The notes under the pieces were generated by a model that saw only the letters and a list, made by a program, of their open reading frames with translations, had not been told where the DNA came from and made no database searches. The position numbers and the translations under genes are program-made. A DNA stretch of 64,000 nucleotides from Acidobacteriota bacterium. Its GTDB lineage: Bacteria > Acidobacteriota > Vicinamibacteria > Vicinamibacterales > UBA8438. The stretch covers positions 821,769-885,768 of the forward strand of contig VXRJ01000018.1 in assembly GCA_009838525.1 (NCBI GenBank), written 5' to 3'. Below are positions 37,020-45,560 of this stretch, piece after piece. Every line of letters begins with the position of its first letter. Within the stretch, counting starts at the first letter, position 1.

Positions 37020-37910
37020 ATGAGCGTCAAGCCAGCGACGCGCATGGAAGAAGCCCTGCTCCTGCGGCGGATACGGGAGGAGTTCCCCAACGTCACGTGG
37101 ACGTCGCACCGGTACCTGACGCGCGGCTGGGACCATGCCGTCCTGATCCTCGACGAGGCGCTCGTCTTCCGGGCTCCCAAGGCCCGGGCGAGCCGGGATA
37201 CGCTGGCGAACGAAGCCAGGCTGCTTCGCCACCTCCGGCCGAGGGTCAACGTCGGCATTCCCGACTACGTCTACGAGTCTGCCGACGGCTCGTTCGCTGG
37301 CTACAGACTTCTCGCCGGTCGGGAGCTGGACGTCGCTACGTTCGGACGGCTCTCCGTTACGGCAAGGGAACGGGTAGCGGAACAGCTCGCCACGTTCCTC
37401 ACCGCGGTCCACGAGACCCCGAAGTCGGTCGCCCGCGAGTGCGGCGTGTCCGAACAGGACCCGGAGAAGGACCACGAGGACCTCGCTCGTGACGTCGAAA
37501 CGCTCGTGCTACCGCGCCTCGCATCGCACGAAGTCGAGATCATCCGTGCCTTCCTGACCGAGCTGGCCGCCGCAGTGAAACCGACCCGCCCGACGGCACT
37601 GGTCCACGGCGATCTGGCCGGCGAGCACATACTCTGGGACGCGGGCCAGCAACAGGTCAACATCATAGACTTCAGCGACCGCTCCATCGGAGACCCCGCC
37701 CTCGACTTCGCCGGACTGCTCGCCAACGGGCAGCAGTTCGCCCAACGCGTCGTGGACCAGTACCGCGGACCGAAGGATGAGGGGAGGCTGTGGCGGTCAC
37801 AGTTGTACTTCCGCCGGATGGCATTGGAGACGATGGCATACGCGCTGCAGGGCTACCCGTGCACGTTCGAGGAAGGCTACGCGGAGTTCAGAGCGCAGTT
37901 CCGGGTGTAA
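37020..37910 (+). CDS. Aminoglycoside-phosphotransferase-fold kinase
   Basis: A 296-residue APH-family protein. The nucleotide-binding N-lobe is followed by the catalytic loop LVHGDLAGEHILWD (Brenner motif, HGD) and the metal-binding IIDFSDRSIGDPALDFAGL. Family members phosphorylate aminoglycosides, choline, homoserine or sugars; the C-lobe RMALETMAYALQGYP has no telling features. No resistance-gene context is present, so a metabolic kinase is as likely as a resistance enzyme. ATG 37020 with GGAG upstream. Convergent with a PQQ dehydrogenase. Confidence 0.82.
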   Translation: MSVKPATRMEEALLLRRIREEFPNVTWTSHRYLTRGWDHAVLILDEALVFRAPKARASRDTLANEARLLRHLRPRVNVGIPDYVYESADGSFAGYRLLAGRELDVATFGRLSVTARERVAEQLATFLTAVHETPKSVARECGVSEQDPEKDHEDLARDVETLVLPRLASHEVEIIRAFLTELAAAVKPTRPTALVHGDLAGEHILWDAGQQQVNIIDFSDRSIGDPALDFAGLLANGQQFAQRVVDQYRGPKDEGRLWRSQLYFRRMALETMAYALQGYPCTFEEGYAEFRAQFRV

Positions 37911-37937
37911 GCGTCGTGCCCGTGGACCCGCTTCGAG

Positions 37938-39683
37938 TCAAGGCAACGCGAAGACGAACAGCGTGTTCCCCGCCGCCGGGCGCAATTCGGGCGTGAGGCG
38001 GTTGAACGCGCCCGACGTGAGCGACGTGCCGGTGCTGACGGCGACGTACTGTTTTCCGTCGACGGCGTAGGTGACCGGGAACCCGGTCAGCGGCGAACCG
38101 AGGTTGATCTCCCAGAGGACGTCGCCCGTCTCGTGATCGAGGGCGCGCAAACGCCCGTTGTGATCCCCGACGAAGACGAGGCCGCCGCCGGTGACGATCA
38201 GCGAGCTGGTTGCCGCCCGCTGCTCGTGCTTCCAGACGACCTGCCCGGTCTCCGCGGATATGGCCTGGACCGTCCCGACCTGATCGGTGCCGGGTGCGAT
38301 CTGGCTGCGCACCGTGAGGTTGTAGAGCGAGCCGTTATCGTTGGCCATGATGCGCGCGCAGGCGTTCCGGAGCGGCATGTACATCGCGTTGGTCAGCGGC
38401 GAGTAGGCGCCCGCCTCCCAGTCCTTGCCTCCCGTCAGCGTCGGGCAGACCATCATCTCCTGACCCTCGCGCTCGAAGACCACCTCGGCGTTCTCGGAGA
38501 CCGCGCCGGTGGCGCCATCGATGGAGCTGACGACGTTCTGGGCGATGGTCGGCTCCGCCCAGAGGAACTCTCCGGTCTCGCGATCCAGCGTGTAGACAAT
38601 CCCGGTCTTGCCGGGAATGCCGGTCATGACACGCCGCTCCTCACCCGGCGTGAGGCGAGGATTGATCCAGTCCACGGTCTGCGGATCGGGCGCCACCGCG
38701 GTATCGACCAGCAGCCGCTCGAACGGATGATCGAGGTCCCAACTGTCGTTCAGGTGCTGGTAGTACCAGACGATCTCGCCGGTGTCGGCGTCGAGAGCAA
38801 GCGTCGAGTTGTGGTACAGGTGCTTGTTGCCGGTCCCGCCGATCATGAACTTGGGGGCGGGCGAGGTGACCGACGTGCCGGCGTAGACAAGATCCAACTC
38901 GGGATCGAAGCTCGGCACCATCCACGAGCCGACATGCTTGCGTTCCTCGAACGGGACGCCGCCCCAACTCTCGTCGCCCGGCTCGCCGGGGGCCGGAATC
39001 GTGCGCCGGCGCCACAGTTCCTCGCCGGTGCGGGCGTCGTGGGCGACGATGACGCAGGCGTTCGGCCCGCCGCGCGGCGTGCAGCCCCGGCCGGAGACGA
39101 TCTTGCCGTTGGCGATGATCGGCCCGCTGCTCTGATTCGCGGGATTGACGCGGTAATCGAGGATCTGGGTCTCCCAGGCCAGCTCCCCCGTCGCCGCATC
39201 GAGCGCGAAGACATAGTCGTCGCCGCTCGTGTCGATGATGTGGGTTCCGAAGATCGCGAGGTTACGGTTCAGGTCGGTCAGCACGCCGAGCATGTAGTCC
39301 CTGAGGTCCTCCGGGAGGCTCCGCTGGTAGCGCCAGTAGAGGTCGCCCGTCGCCGCGTCGAACGCCTCGATGATGTCGCGGGGGTTCGGCATGAACATCA
39401 CGCCGTCGTGGACGAGGGGCGTCCCCTGCTGCAACCCGGGGCCGAGGCCGCGCGACCAGACCATCTGGAGGTCGCCGACGTTGGTCCGGTCGATCTCGTC
39501 GAGCGGGCTGAAGCCCCAGCCGTTCAGCGTCCGCCGCCACATCAGCCACGAGCCCGCGGGGGGATCCTGGAGCATGGCGTCCGTGACCGGCGTCACGGCG
39601 GGCGCTTGCGCGTTCAGCGCGGCGAGCGCGCCGCCGGCGACAACGACAGCCAACACAATCCGGAGCCAGAACCTGCCCTCCAT
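37938..39683 (-). CDS. Secreted PQQ-dependent alcohol-type dehydrogenase
   Basis: A 581-residue quinoprotein with signal peptide (IVLAVVVAGGALAALNAQA). ATG 39683 is preceded by GGGAGGT. The mature start reads WLMWRRTLNGWGFSPLDEID, and propeller motifs include LQMVWSRGLGPGLQQGTP, LYWRYQRSLPEDLRD, ELAWETQILDYR, IVWYYQHLNDSWDLDHPFER and GDVLWEINLGSPLTGFP. The WDLDHP motif is the position of the active-site acid region in alcohol-type enzymes. It acts in the periplasm. No cytochrome fusion; STAS gene upstream is probably independent. Confidence 0.87.
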   Translation of the reverse strand: MEGRFWLRIVLAVVVAGGALAALNAQAPAVTPVTDAMLQDPPAGSWLMWRRTLNGWGFSPLDEIDRTNVGDLQMVWSRGLGPGLQQGTPLVHDGVMFMPNPRDIIEAFDAATGDLYWRYQRSLPEDLRDYMLGVLTDLNRNLAIFGTHIIDTSGDDYVFALDAATGELAWETQILDYRVNPANQSSGPIIANGKIVSGRGCTPRGGPNACVIVAHDARTGEELWRRRTIPAPGEPGDESWGGVPFEERKHVGSWMVPSFDPELDLVYAGTSVTSPAPKFMIGGTGNKHLYHNSTLALDADTGEIVWYYQHLNDSWDLDHPFERLLVDTAVAPDPQTVDWINPRLTPGEERRVMTGIPGKTGIVYTLDRETGEFLWAEPTIAQNVVSSIDGATGAVSENAEVVFEREGQEMMVCPTLTGGKDWEAGAYSPLTNAMYMPLRNACARIMANDNGSLYNLTVRSQIAPGTDQVGTVQAISAETGQVVWKHEQRAATSSLIVTGGGLVFVGDHNGRLRALDHETGDVLWEINLGSPLTGFPVTYAVDGKQYVAVSTGTSLTSGAFNRLTPELRPAAGNTLFVFALP

Positions 39684-39751
39684 TGCCACCTCCCGTTCCT
39701 GCCGGTCCGCCGCACTACGGCATGGATCAACGATACGCCACCCGAGCCTAT

Positions 39752-40093
39752 TCAGCCCGAGGCGGCGACGGCCGACGCGCGCGACTCCTCCATCGGAATG
39801 ATCCGATCGAAACCGTTGATCCGGAAGATCTCCCGGATATGACTCTTCATCGCGCAAAGCACGAATGTCCGCCTCTCAGCTTCCAGGGTCTTCGCGGCAA
39901 GCAGGAGTACCCGCAGCCCCGCGCTGCTGATGAAGTCGAGACGGCTGAAATCCACGATCACGTGCCCCTCCGCATCACCGATACGCTGCATCACGAGCGA
40001 TTCGAACAAGTAGTCGTTCGTGCCGTCCACGCGTCCGACGGGCAGCAGCACCAGCACGTCGCCGTCCCGTTCCTCCGACATTTTCAGGCTCAT
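39752..40093 (-). CDS. STAS-domain anti-sigma-factor antagonist
   Basis: A 113-residue protein with the SpoIIAA-like pattern: VLLPVGRVDGTNDYLFESLV, HVIVDFSRLDFISSAGLRVL with the phosphorylatable Ser in the SSAG turn, then LAAKTLEAERRTFVLC and FRINGFDRIIPM. It would be switched by a serine kinase/phosphatase pair to release or trap an anti-sigma factor; none is in the window. ATG 40093 is taken over TTG 40096. A stand-alone member controlling general stress or secreted-enzyme expression is plausible. Confidence 0.9.
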   Translation of the reverse strand: MSLKMSEERDGDVLVLLPVGRVDGTNDYLFESLVMQRIGDAEGHVIVDFSRLDFISSAGLRVLLLAAKTLEAERRTFVLCAMKSHIREIFRINGFDRIIPMEESRASAVAASG

Positions 40094-40158
40094 CAACCGT
40101 CCCCTTCGAGCTCATGCACCACCAGGTCGCGGTCACGTCAGCGTGCCGCCGACGCCTG

Positions 40159-40929
40159 TCAATCCAGATCCACAAACACCGGCGCATGATCGGACGCCGT
40201 GTTTCCTTCCTTCTTCTTGCGGTACTCGCGATCGATCTCCACGCTACGCACCCGCGCAACCACGGCCGGGCTCCCCAGGAGCAGGTCGATGCGCAGCCCC
40301 ATGCCGCGGTGGAAGGCCCCGCCCCGGTAGTCCCACCAGGAGAACCTCTGCTCTCCCGGGTACCGATGGCGAAACAGGTCCGTGAGCCCCAGATCGAGGA
40401 GGGCCCGGTAACGGGATCGCTCCTCGGTGGTGCAGAAGATCGAGCCATCGGCGGCCGCACCTTCCCAACCGTCCAGCGCCGCCGGCACGATGTTGAAGTC
40501 CCCGCCGATAATCAACGCGGCATCCCGATCGACGCCGGAGAGGAAGTCCCGCAGCGCATCGAACCAGGCGAGCTTCATGGGAAAGTCGGGATGGTCGAGC
40601 GTCTTGCCGTTGGGACAGTACACCGTGGCGAAGTGGAGGCCGGCGACCCGCACCGCGAGCAGGCGCGCTCCGTCGTCTTCGCGGCCGGGCAGTCCCCGTG
40701 TTTCCACCTCCGCCGGCGTGCGGCTGAGCACCGCTACCCCGTTCCAGCCCTTCTCGCCATGCACGACGGCGTGATAGCCCAGGGCCTCGAAGTCGTCGTG
40801 CGGGAACTCCTCGTCGCTCACCTTCACTTCCTGCAAGCCCACGACGTCGGGCGAGCGGTTCTTCAGCCAGTGCGCGATGAAGTCCAGGCGCGCCCTCAGC
40901 CCGTTGACGTTCCACGTCGCGATTCGCAT
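40159..40929 (-). CDS. xthA: Exodeoxyribonuclease III
   Basis: A 256-residue AP endonuclease/3'-exonuclease. Catalytic motifs are all visible: RIATWNVNGLRARLD (Asn), VVGLQEVKVSD (metal Glu), ATVYCPNGKT (Tyr), LIIGGDFNIVP (Asp/Asn), FSWWDYRGGAFHRGMGLRID and TASDHAPVFVDLD (catalytic Asp-His). It removes 3' blocking groups and incises abasic sites in base-excision repair. Length fits the family. Ends 65 bases before the STAS gene. Confidence 0.94.
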   Translation of the reverse strand: MRIATWNVNGLRARLDFIAHWLKNRSPDVVGLQEVKVSDEEFPHDDFEALGYHAVVHGEKGWNGVAVLSRTPAEVETRGLPGREDDGARLLAVRVAGLHFATVYCPNGKTLDHPDFPMKLAWFDALRDFLSGVDRDAALIIGGDFNIVPAALDGWEGAAADGSIFCTTEERSRYRALLDLGLTDLFRHRYPGEQRFSWWDYRGGAFHRGMGLRIDLLLGSPAVVARVRSVEIDREYRKKKEGNTASDHAPVFVDLD

Positions 40930-41000
40930 GGCCCGTCAGTATCGCACCTTCAGTCTGCCCGGCGGCAATCCCGCCGTCGTGACGCGAGCCCCCAGACCGA

Positions 41001-41483
41001 CTACACGAGGTCCTTCCCCATCCGGACGACCGCCATCCGATGCCCGTTGGGGAGCGCGACTTTCGTTCTCTCAAGGACGCTGTAACCGAAGTTCGCGTAG
41101 AACCGCTCGGCGTTGAGAGAGGCATGGAGCGTAAGGCGGGTTACTCCATTGGATCTGGCGATCCGTTCGATCTCACACACCAGCGCCGAACCACAGCCCT
41201 GCCGGGCGCCCTCCGGCGCCACGTAGACCGCGCGCAGATCCGATTCCTCCAGCACGAGGGCTCCGATCCCAACGGGTTCGCCGTCCAGTTCGGCTATCAG
41301 GCGGATCTCGCGGTCGGCATTCAGCGTCAGACGGCGAAGACTCTCGTCCGTCGCCGGCACGACCCAACCCTCGATGTCCTCCTGGGAGTAGTGCCTCCCG
41401 GCCAAGCCTCGAATCGCCCGTTCGTGAATCTCGAGGTACAGGCGGACCTCGTCGTCCCGGAGCGGGCGAACGGTCACCGCCAT
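41001..41483 (-). CDS. GNAT-family N-acetyltransferase
   Basis: A 160-residue GNAT protein. The acetyl-CoA loop is VYVAPEGARQGCGSALVCEI, with the Q/R-x-x-G-x-G/A pattern, preceded by IGALVLEESDLRA and followed by LTLHASLNAERFYANFGYSV. Substrate cannot be predicted. It is transcribed divergently from the YjbR-like gene 154 bases away. Confidence 0.88.
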   Translation of the reverse strand: MAVTVRPLRDDEVRLYLEIHERAIRGLAGRHYSQEDIEGWVVPATDESLRRLTLNADREIRLIAELDGEPVGIGALVLEESDLRAVYVAPEGARQGCGSALVCEIERIARSNGVTRLTLHASLNAERFYANFGYSVLERTKVALPNGHRMAVVRMGKDLV

Positions 41484-41637
41484 GATTCGGAGTCTACGCG
41501 GAGTCGCAGGCGGTGATTGGCGACGCCCCCGGCGTTCCCATTCGGACCGTCTGCCTCTTTGGCATGGCTCTATACTTCGTCGCCTGGAAGCACCTGGTCG
41601 GATTCCAGGCCGACGGGGCCGGAGTCACCTTGACGGG

Positions 41638-41979
41638 ATGACTGCTGACGAATTCCGCGACATCGCGCTCGGCATGCAGGGCGCCGTCGAAAGCGCCCAC
41701 ATGAATCACCCGGATTTCCGGGCCAACGGCAGGATCTTCGCGACGCTGGCGGCCGATGAACGGTCGGGAGTGGTCAAGCTGTCGCCTGACGAACAGAGCG
41801 AGTACATGCGCGAGCATCCGGAGACGTTCGCCCCGGCGGCCGGCGCCTGGGGCCGCCAGGGATGGACGACTGTATCGCTGGCCTCGGCCGATGCGGGCGC
41901 AGTGCGCGGCGCCGTGCTGCTGGCGTGGCAACGCGTAGTCAGCAAGCCTCTCAGGCGGTCTGGTGCGAGACGCAAGTGA
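41638..41979 (+). CDS. MmcQ/YjbR-family protein
   Basis: A 113-residue protein of the YjbR (double-wing DNA-binding-like) fold: EFRDIALGMQGAVESAHMNH, then FRANGRIFATL, VVKLSPDEQSEYMREHPETF and GAWGRQGWTTVSLA. Biochemical role is unknown. ATG 41638 follows a short GACGGG. It lies directly upstream of the broken DUF222/HNH gene that hosts the integrated element. Confidence 0.85.
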   Translation: MTADEFRDIALGMQGAVESAHMNHPDFRANGRIFATLAADERSGVVKLSPDEQSEYMREHPETFAPAAGAWGRQGWTTVSLASADAGAVRGAVLLAWQRVVSKPLRRSGARRK

Positions 41980-42061
41980 CCTTCTCATCCGCCGCGGCGG
42001 CCGCGACCCATCCGGCTGACGCCGAGGCAGAAAACGGCAGATCAACCAAGAATTCGCTTGA

Positions 42062-43012
42062 CACGTTTTCCACGAGGCCCCTCTGGAACTTCCCAACCGG
42101 TGGGTAGACACGTCGTTCCAGCAGCCTGACAGCGCCGTAGAGCGACACCGCCGCGAAAACGAGATCGCAGAGCTCTCCGCCCGCATCGACGCCGCCGTCT
42201 ACGAACTGCTGGTCCGCATCCGCCGCTTCGACGAGCTGGGCGGCTGGTCGGGCGCCACGTCCTACCCCCAGTGGCTGAGCTGGCGGGCCAACCTGGCCCC
42301 CGGCACCGCGCGGGAGTACGTGCGGGTGGCGCATGCCCTGGCCGACCTGCCGAAGACCTCCGACGCGCTGCGGCGGGGCCAGATCTCTTACTCGAAGGTG
42401 CGCGCCATCACCCGGGTCGCGACGGCGGCGACCGAGGACCGCCTGCTGCATCTCGCCCGCCAGGCGACGGCGGCCGACCTCGAGCGTATCGTCCGGGCGT
42501 GGCGGCTGTGCGACCGCCAGCACGAGGGGCGGGAGGACGCGAAGCGGCGGCGGAACCAGGGTCTCAGCATCTATCCCGATGTCGACGGCATGTTCGTCGT
42601 CCGGGGTCTGCTGACGCCGGAGGTCGGCGCGGTGGTGCGCCGGGCCATTGAGGCGGCATCGGAACAGCTCTACCAGGAAGCGAAGGACGCGGAGCCGAAG
42701 AACGTCGAGGCGGCCCTGGAGGAGACGGGCGGCATCCGCGTTTCCGCGGAAACGTCGCGGCGGATTGCCTGCGACGCCGGCAAGGTGGTGATGCGGCACG
42801 ACGCCGAGGGCAACGTGCTGGACGTCGGCCGCAAGACCCGGACGATTCCCCCCGCACTGCGTCGGGCCTTGGCATCACGCGACCAACACTGCCGATTCCC
42901 GGGCTGCGAGGCGCGCCGGTGCGACGCGCATCACGTCAAGCACTGGGCGGACGGGGGAGCGACGAAGCTGGACAACCTCGTGCTGCTCTGTAGGCCGCCG
43001 CGGAGAATATAG
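42062..43012 (+). pseudogene. DUF222/HNH endonuclease gene, 5' part, cut by integration
   Basis: The open frame encodes a DUF222 domain (ELSARIDAAVYELLVRIRRF, then YSKVRAITRVATAATEDRLL) and the beginning of an HNH domain: CRFPGCEARRCDAHHVKHWA then TKLDNLVLLCR. Normal proteins continue RHH...; here the frame instead reads PPRRI and stops. The missing end (RHHSAVHEEGF...) lies 6.3 kb away at 49.3 kb. The 5' end is also abnormal: after the in-frame TGA at 42059 there is no ATG, GTG or TTG until 42320, although the translation from 42062 onward already looks like the protein's N-terminus. Initiation at CTG 42083, or earlier loss of the true start, are both possible. The gene is most likely inactive. 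Confidence 0.8.
42980..42994 (+). other. Putative attL core
   Basis: GTGCTGCTCTGTAGG, read in frame as V-L-L-C-R of the HNH motif. It matches the right-end sequence at 14 of 15 positions; weaker similarity (AAGCTGG, AAC) extends to the left of both copies. After it, the element replaces the host gene's tail with a short out-of-family end and a TAG. Confidence 0.6.
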
Positions 43013-43365
43013 CAAGTCATTAATAATGAATGACTTACTTGTCTTGTACTGGTCGATATTCCCTCGTCTATTCCCTCTTTCTGAGAGGGAATAGACGGAA
43101 CGTCCACAGCCGCCGCCGGACCGTGGCGCATGACCGCTAGACCACGGTTCGCGCCTTGCCGACATAGACGGTCGTGGCTCCTTGCACGAGAAATGGGCCG
43201 GTGATTTGTCCCGGGGCGAGGGAGGGGAAGATGAGAACCGTTCACGCTTGTGTCCAGGCGACGTACTCGCGCACGCACCTGTGGGATTGACCCGTCCTCG
43301 CGGCCTTTCTGTAGCTGCCATCGTGGACATCGGAGCCGCCCAGCGGAGTCTCGTCCGCCTGCTGC
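43013..43365. other. Non-coding left end of the element with two inverted repeats
   Basis: This 353-base stretch holds no convincing gene. AAGTCATT and AATGACTT (43014-43036) face each other across seven bases. A perfect 14-bp stem CGTCTATTCCCTCT / AGAGGGAATAGACG with a five-base loop lies at 43065-43097. The AT-rich first part is typical of recombinase arm-binding sites at element ends. The remainder shows nothing I recognise. Confidence 0.55.
43065..43097. terminator. Perfect 14-bp hairpin at element left end
   Basis: Fourteen complementary bases on each side of the loop TTCTG. No T-run follows on the plus strand, so a rho-independent terminator is uncertain; a recombinase-related or transcription-insulating hairpin is the alternative. 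Confidence 0.4.
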
Positions 43366-43971
43366 TTACCACGTCACAGCCAGCCGCATACCCATGCGTT
43401 CGTGTGACACTAGCGGTGAGACCTCCACGCGCGCCGGTGGCGGAGCCCGGTAGAGGGTCCTGGTCATGTGCCTGTCGAACAACGCCCCGAAGTAGACGCC
43501 GAGGCCGAGCTCCACGTAACCGGCCGTCACGGCGTACGGGATGATCGGACAAATGCCGGTCCGGTTGCCTCCGTACTTGCACCGCATCAGGAACGCACCG
43601 ACGCCGATGGCCACTCCGATCAAAATGCCGTTGGTCAGGCTATCCCGGGCTTCAACTCGGACGATATCGCTAGCCACCCAGCTCCATTCATCGTTCCCGT
43701 TCTTGATCGTCAGCCCCGCCGCGGAGACCTCGCTGACGCGGCCGTCCTCGCGCTCGCCCCCGACATCCGTCACGTAGACCCTGTCGCCCGGTTCCAATCC
43801 GGTGCGCAGCAAGTCGTCCGACGGGGCGGACACGTCCTGCGCCGCCGCCGCACTTGCCACCGTGACAAGCACCAGCGTGATGATCCCGATGGTCGCGCGC
43901 CGCTTCTCAGAGCTTGCTGAGAGGAGGTTCAGCCGCCGAACCTCCTTTGGATCTCGAACTTCCCTTCTCAT
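43366..43971 (-). CDS. Secreted/membrane protein of unknown function
   Basis: A 201-residue predicted protein with a hydrophobic signal after a basic 25-residue leader (ATIGIITLVLVTVASAAAAQ). The mature part begins with a small beta-rich region (LEPGDRVYVTDVGGEREDGR to LTIKNGNDEWSWVASDIVRV) that resembles a short SH3-like barrel. One or two hydrophobic helices follow (GILIGVAIGVGAFLM). I do not recognise a named family. A 9-bp inverted repeat, AGGAGGTTC / GAACCTCCT (43922-43946), lies inside the first codons and includes a perfect Shine-Dalgarno, so the true start may lie just downstream. Confidence 0.6.
   Translation of the reverse strand: MRREVRDPKEVRRLNLLSASSEKRRATIGIITLVLVTVASAAAAQDVSAPSDDLLRTGLEPGDRVYVTDVGGEREDGRVSEVSAAGLTIKNGNDEWSWVASDIVRVEARDSLTNGILIGVAIGVGAFLMRCKYGGNRTGICPIIPYAVTAGYVELGLGVYFGALFDRHMTRTLYRAPPPARVEVSPLVSHERMGMRLAVTW
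43922..43946. repeat. 9-bp inverted repeat over a Shine-Dalgarno-like sequence
   Basis: AGGAGGTTC and GAACCTCCT separated by AGCCGCC. On the minus strand the hairpin contains AGGAGGTT, so folding would hide a ribosome-binding site near the start of the secreted-protein gene. Could be chance in GC-rich DNA. Confidence 0.35.
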
Positions 43972-44036
43972 CGGTTCGTGCCCTCGCTCACTGCATCACC
44001 CACCGCAAGTTCCCGAGAAGGGTTGTCTTCGTGTCC

Positions 44037-44726
44037 TCAAAACCACAGACGTGCATACAGCACGGGTTGAAAAGCCCGCTCGTCGAAGTCGCGAAGCAGG
44101 ATCGCGCCGCCCATGACCCCGACGTGCGGGAATAGCTTACGTCCGATCAGCAACTCCAAGGCAACGGTGGGACCGCCCCACGGAAACCGGCGCGTCTCGT
44201 CGGTTGCACCGAGCGAGGCACGTTGCGCCTCCGTCAGGTACCTCAGCGGGTTGTATGTGCCCCGATGGAGCACCCGCTCTATCCTCGTGCCCATGAACTG
44301 CGCGCCGATGCCCAGTACAAGCTCGGTGCCGTTGTTGAGGAACGCTCGATGTCGCGCCGTGAGCATCCAGTAGCGATAGCCCTCACGCCCGCTGAGCAGG
44401 AACGGATGTTGCCGCCACGACTCCGAAGTAAAGGTGAACCCGTCTCCCCGGGTGCGTGCGTGCTGCAGGGCAATCCCCCAGTGGTCGCTGAACCATGCCG
44501 CCGCACCGAGTTGATACGCCGTAGCAAAGTCGGCAATGCGTCCCTCTGACAATGCACCGGCGCCAACCAGCACTTCGACCGTGTCGCCGACCTGCGCCGC
44601 AACTGGCCCGGCACCCGACCCGATGCCCAGCAGCGCGACGATCGAAATCCGAAGAACGATGACTCCGCCCGTCGTCGTTTCGTTCCGCCGGTCTCGACAG
44701 CGACCTGCTGTGCCTCTATGCCTCAT
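44037..44726 (-). CDS. Predicted outer-membrane beta-barrel-like protein
   Basis: A 229-residue protein with a signal segment (ISIVALLGIGSGAGPVAAQ) and alternating hydrophobic/polar strands throughout: YQLGAAAWFSDHWGIALQHA, GYRYWMLTARHRAFLNNGTE, VLGIGAQFMG, and a final strand YARLWF ending in Phe, typical of barrel proteins inserted by BAM. No named family is recognised. Weak AGGT precedes ATG 44726; 25 residues lie before the signal, so the start may be further in. Element cargo. Confidence 0.6.
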   Translation of the reverse strand: MRHRGTAGRCRDRRNETTTGGVIVLRISIVALLGIGSGAGPVAAQVGDTVEVLVGAGALSEGRIADFATAYQLGAAAWFSDHWGIALQHARTRGDGFTFTSESWRQHPFLLSGREGYRYWMLTARHRAFLNNGTELVLGIGAQFMGTRIERVLHRGTYNPLRYLTEAQRASLGATDETRRFPWGGPTVALELLIGRKLFPHVGVMGGAILLRDFDERAFQPVLYARLWF

Positions 44727-45041
44727 GCATTCGGACCTCTACAGCCGAACCGCCCCGTGATGGTTGACGCAGTCATTCCGGCGTCCGGAGTCGTTTCCAT
44801 ACCAGACAGCCGCCCGCTAGTTCGTAGTGGTCCTGCTAGTCCTGCTCTTCCGCCTGTTCGAACGCCAAGATTGCTGCGCGAGTCTGCTCTAGATGCAACG
44901 CCCTGATCGGCGTCACGCCCGCGACAATCGAGTCATCGGTATACGTCAGGACCGCCCGACTTGCAGCACACGCCCAGCTTCCAACCTCCCTGCTTCGAGG
45001 CACCCGCTGCTCCGACGCCACGACTGCCCTGCCCTTCGTCG
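44727..45041. other. Intergenic stretch containing a decayed coding fragment
   Basis: Apart from the short minus-strand fragment at 44836-44962, nothing recognisable is seen: no hairpin or promoter of note. It separates two small secreted-protein genes of the element. Confidence 0.4.
44836..44962 (-). pseudogene. Fragment of a secreted protein's C-terminal repeat
   Basis: The minus-strand frame reads LTYTDDSIVAGVTPIRALHL, then EQTRAAILAFEQAEEQD and a stop. The pattern T-D-x-x-I-V-A-G-V-T-P-I-R-A-x-H-L is, from memory, the repeat that closes many large secreted proteins in Acidobacteria. No start, signal peptide or upstream domain is attached, so this is a remnant brought by or left in the element. 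Confidence 0.4.
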
Positions 45042-45560
45042 CTATCTGGACACACCGCGGGCAGTCGACGGCTTCCGTTCTCGAAGGCGATCTTCGTCCC
45101 CGTCCGTCCGGCTTCTGTCTTGCACGCTGATCGGCACCGTTGAGTCAGCCCGTGCGATCATGACCCCCCCCGCCACCCCCAATGCGATGCCCGACCAGAA
45201 TAGAGCATTGGCCTGATCCGGGTAGTCAGCGCCCGCGGCAGCGCCGTAAAGCATAGCCAGACCGCTGAAAGTTAGCAGCGCCAACCCTCCGAACACCCGC
45301 CCCATACGCCGCCCGCTCCGCGCTGGAGTGGCTGGCTGGTGTTCGAGACGTGACGCCGCTCCGATAGCCGACGTGACCAGGCTGGATTCGGGCCGCGGCG
45401 CGTCCTTCGCCTGCAATTCCAGCAGCAATGCGGCCCGGGCACGCGGCGTCATCGTGCTCGATGTGTCGGGTGGTCTCCCGTTCGGTGCCGCCTCCTGAGC
45501 GTGAACCGGTGTGCTGAATGCGAAATACGCAACCATGCAGAGCACCATTGACCTTCTCAT
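45042..45560 (-). CDS. Secreted/membrane protein of unknown function
   Basis: A 172-residue protein with signal peptide (VLCMVAYFAFSTPVHAQ) and a strong GGAGGAAG site before ATG 45560, which argues that it is expressed. The middle contains a predicted membrane hairpin: VFGGLALLTFSGLAMLYGAA and ALFWSGIALGVAGGVMIA. The C-terminus is basic. No family recognised. Its signal peptide and hairpin resemble the other cargo protein at 43366, so the cargo may act at the envelope. Confidence 0.6.
   Translation of the reverse strand: MRRSMVLCMVAYFAFSTPVHAQEAAPNGRPPDTSSTMTPRARAALLLELQAKDAPRPESSLVTSAIGAASRLEHQPATPARSGRRMGRVFGGLALLTFSGLAMLYGAAAGADYPDQANALFWSGIALGVAGGVMIARADSTVPISVQDRSRTDGDEDRLRERKPSTARGVSR

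Noticed and set aside
42059..42090. Strong promoter for the DUF222 gene based on TTGACA
   Set aside because: No acceptable -10 element lies 16-18 bases downstream.
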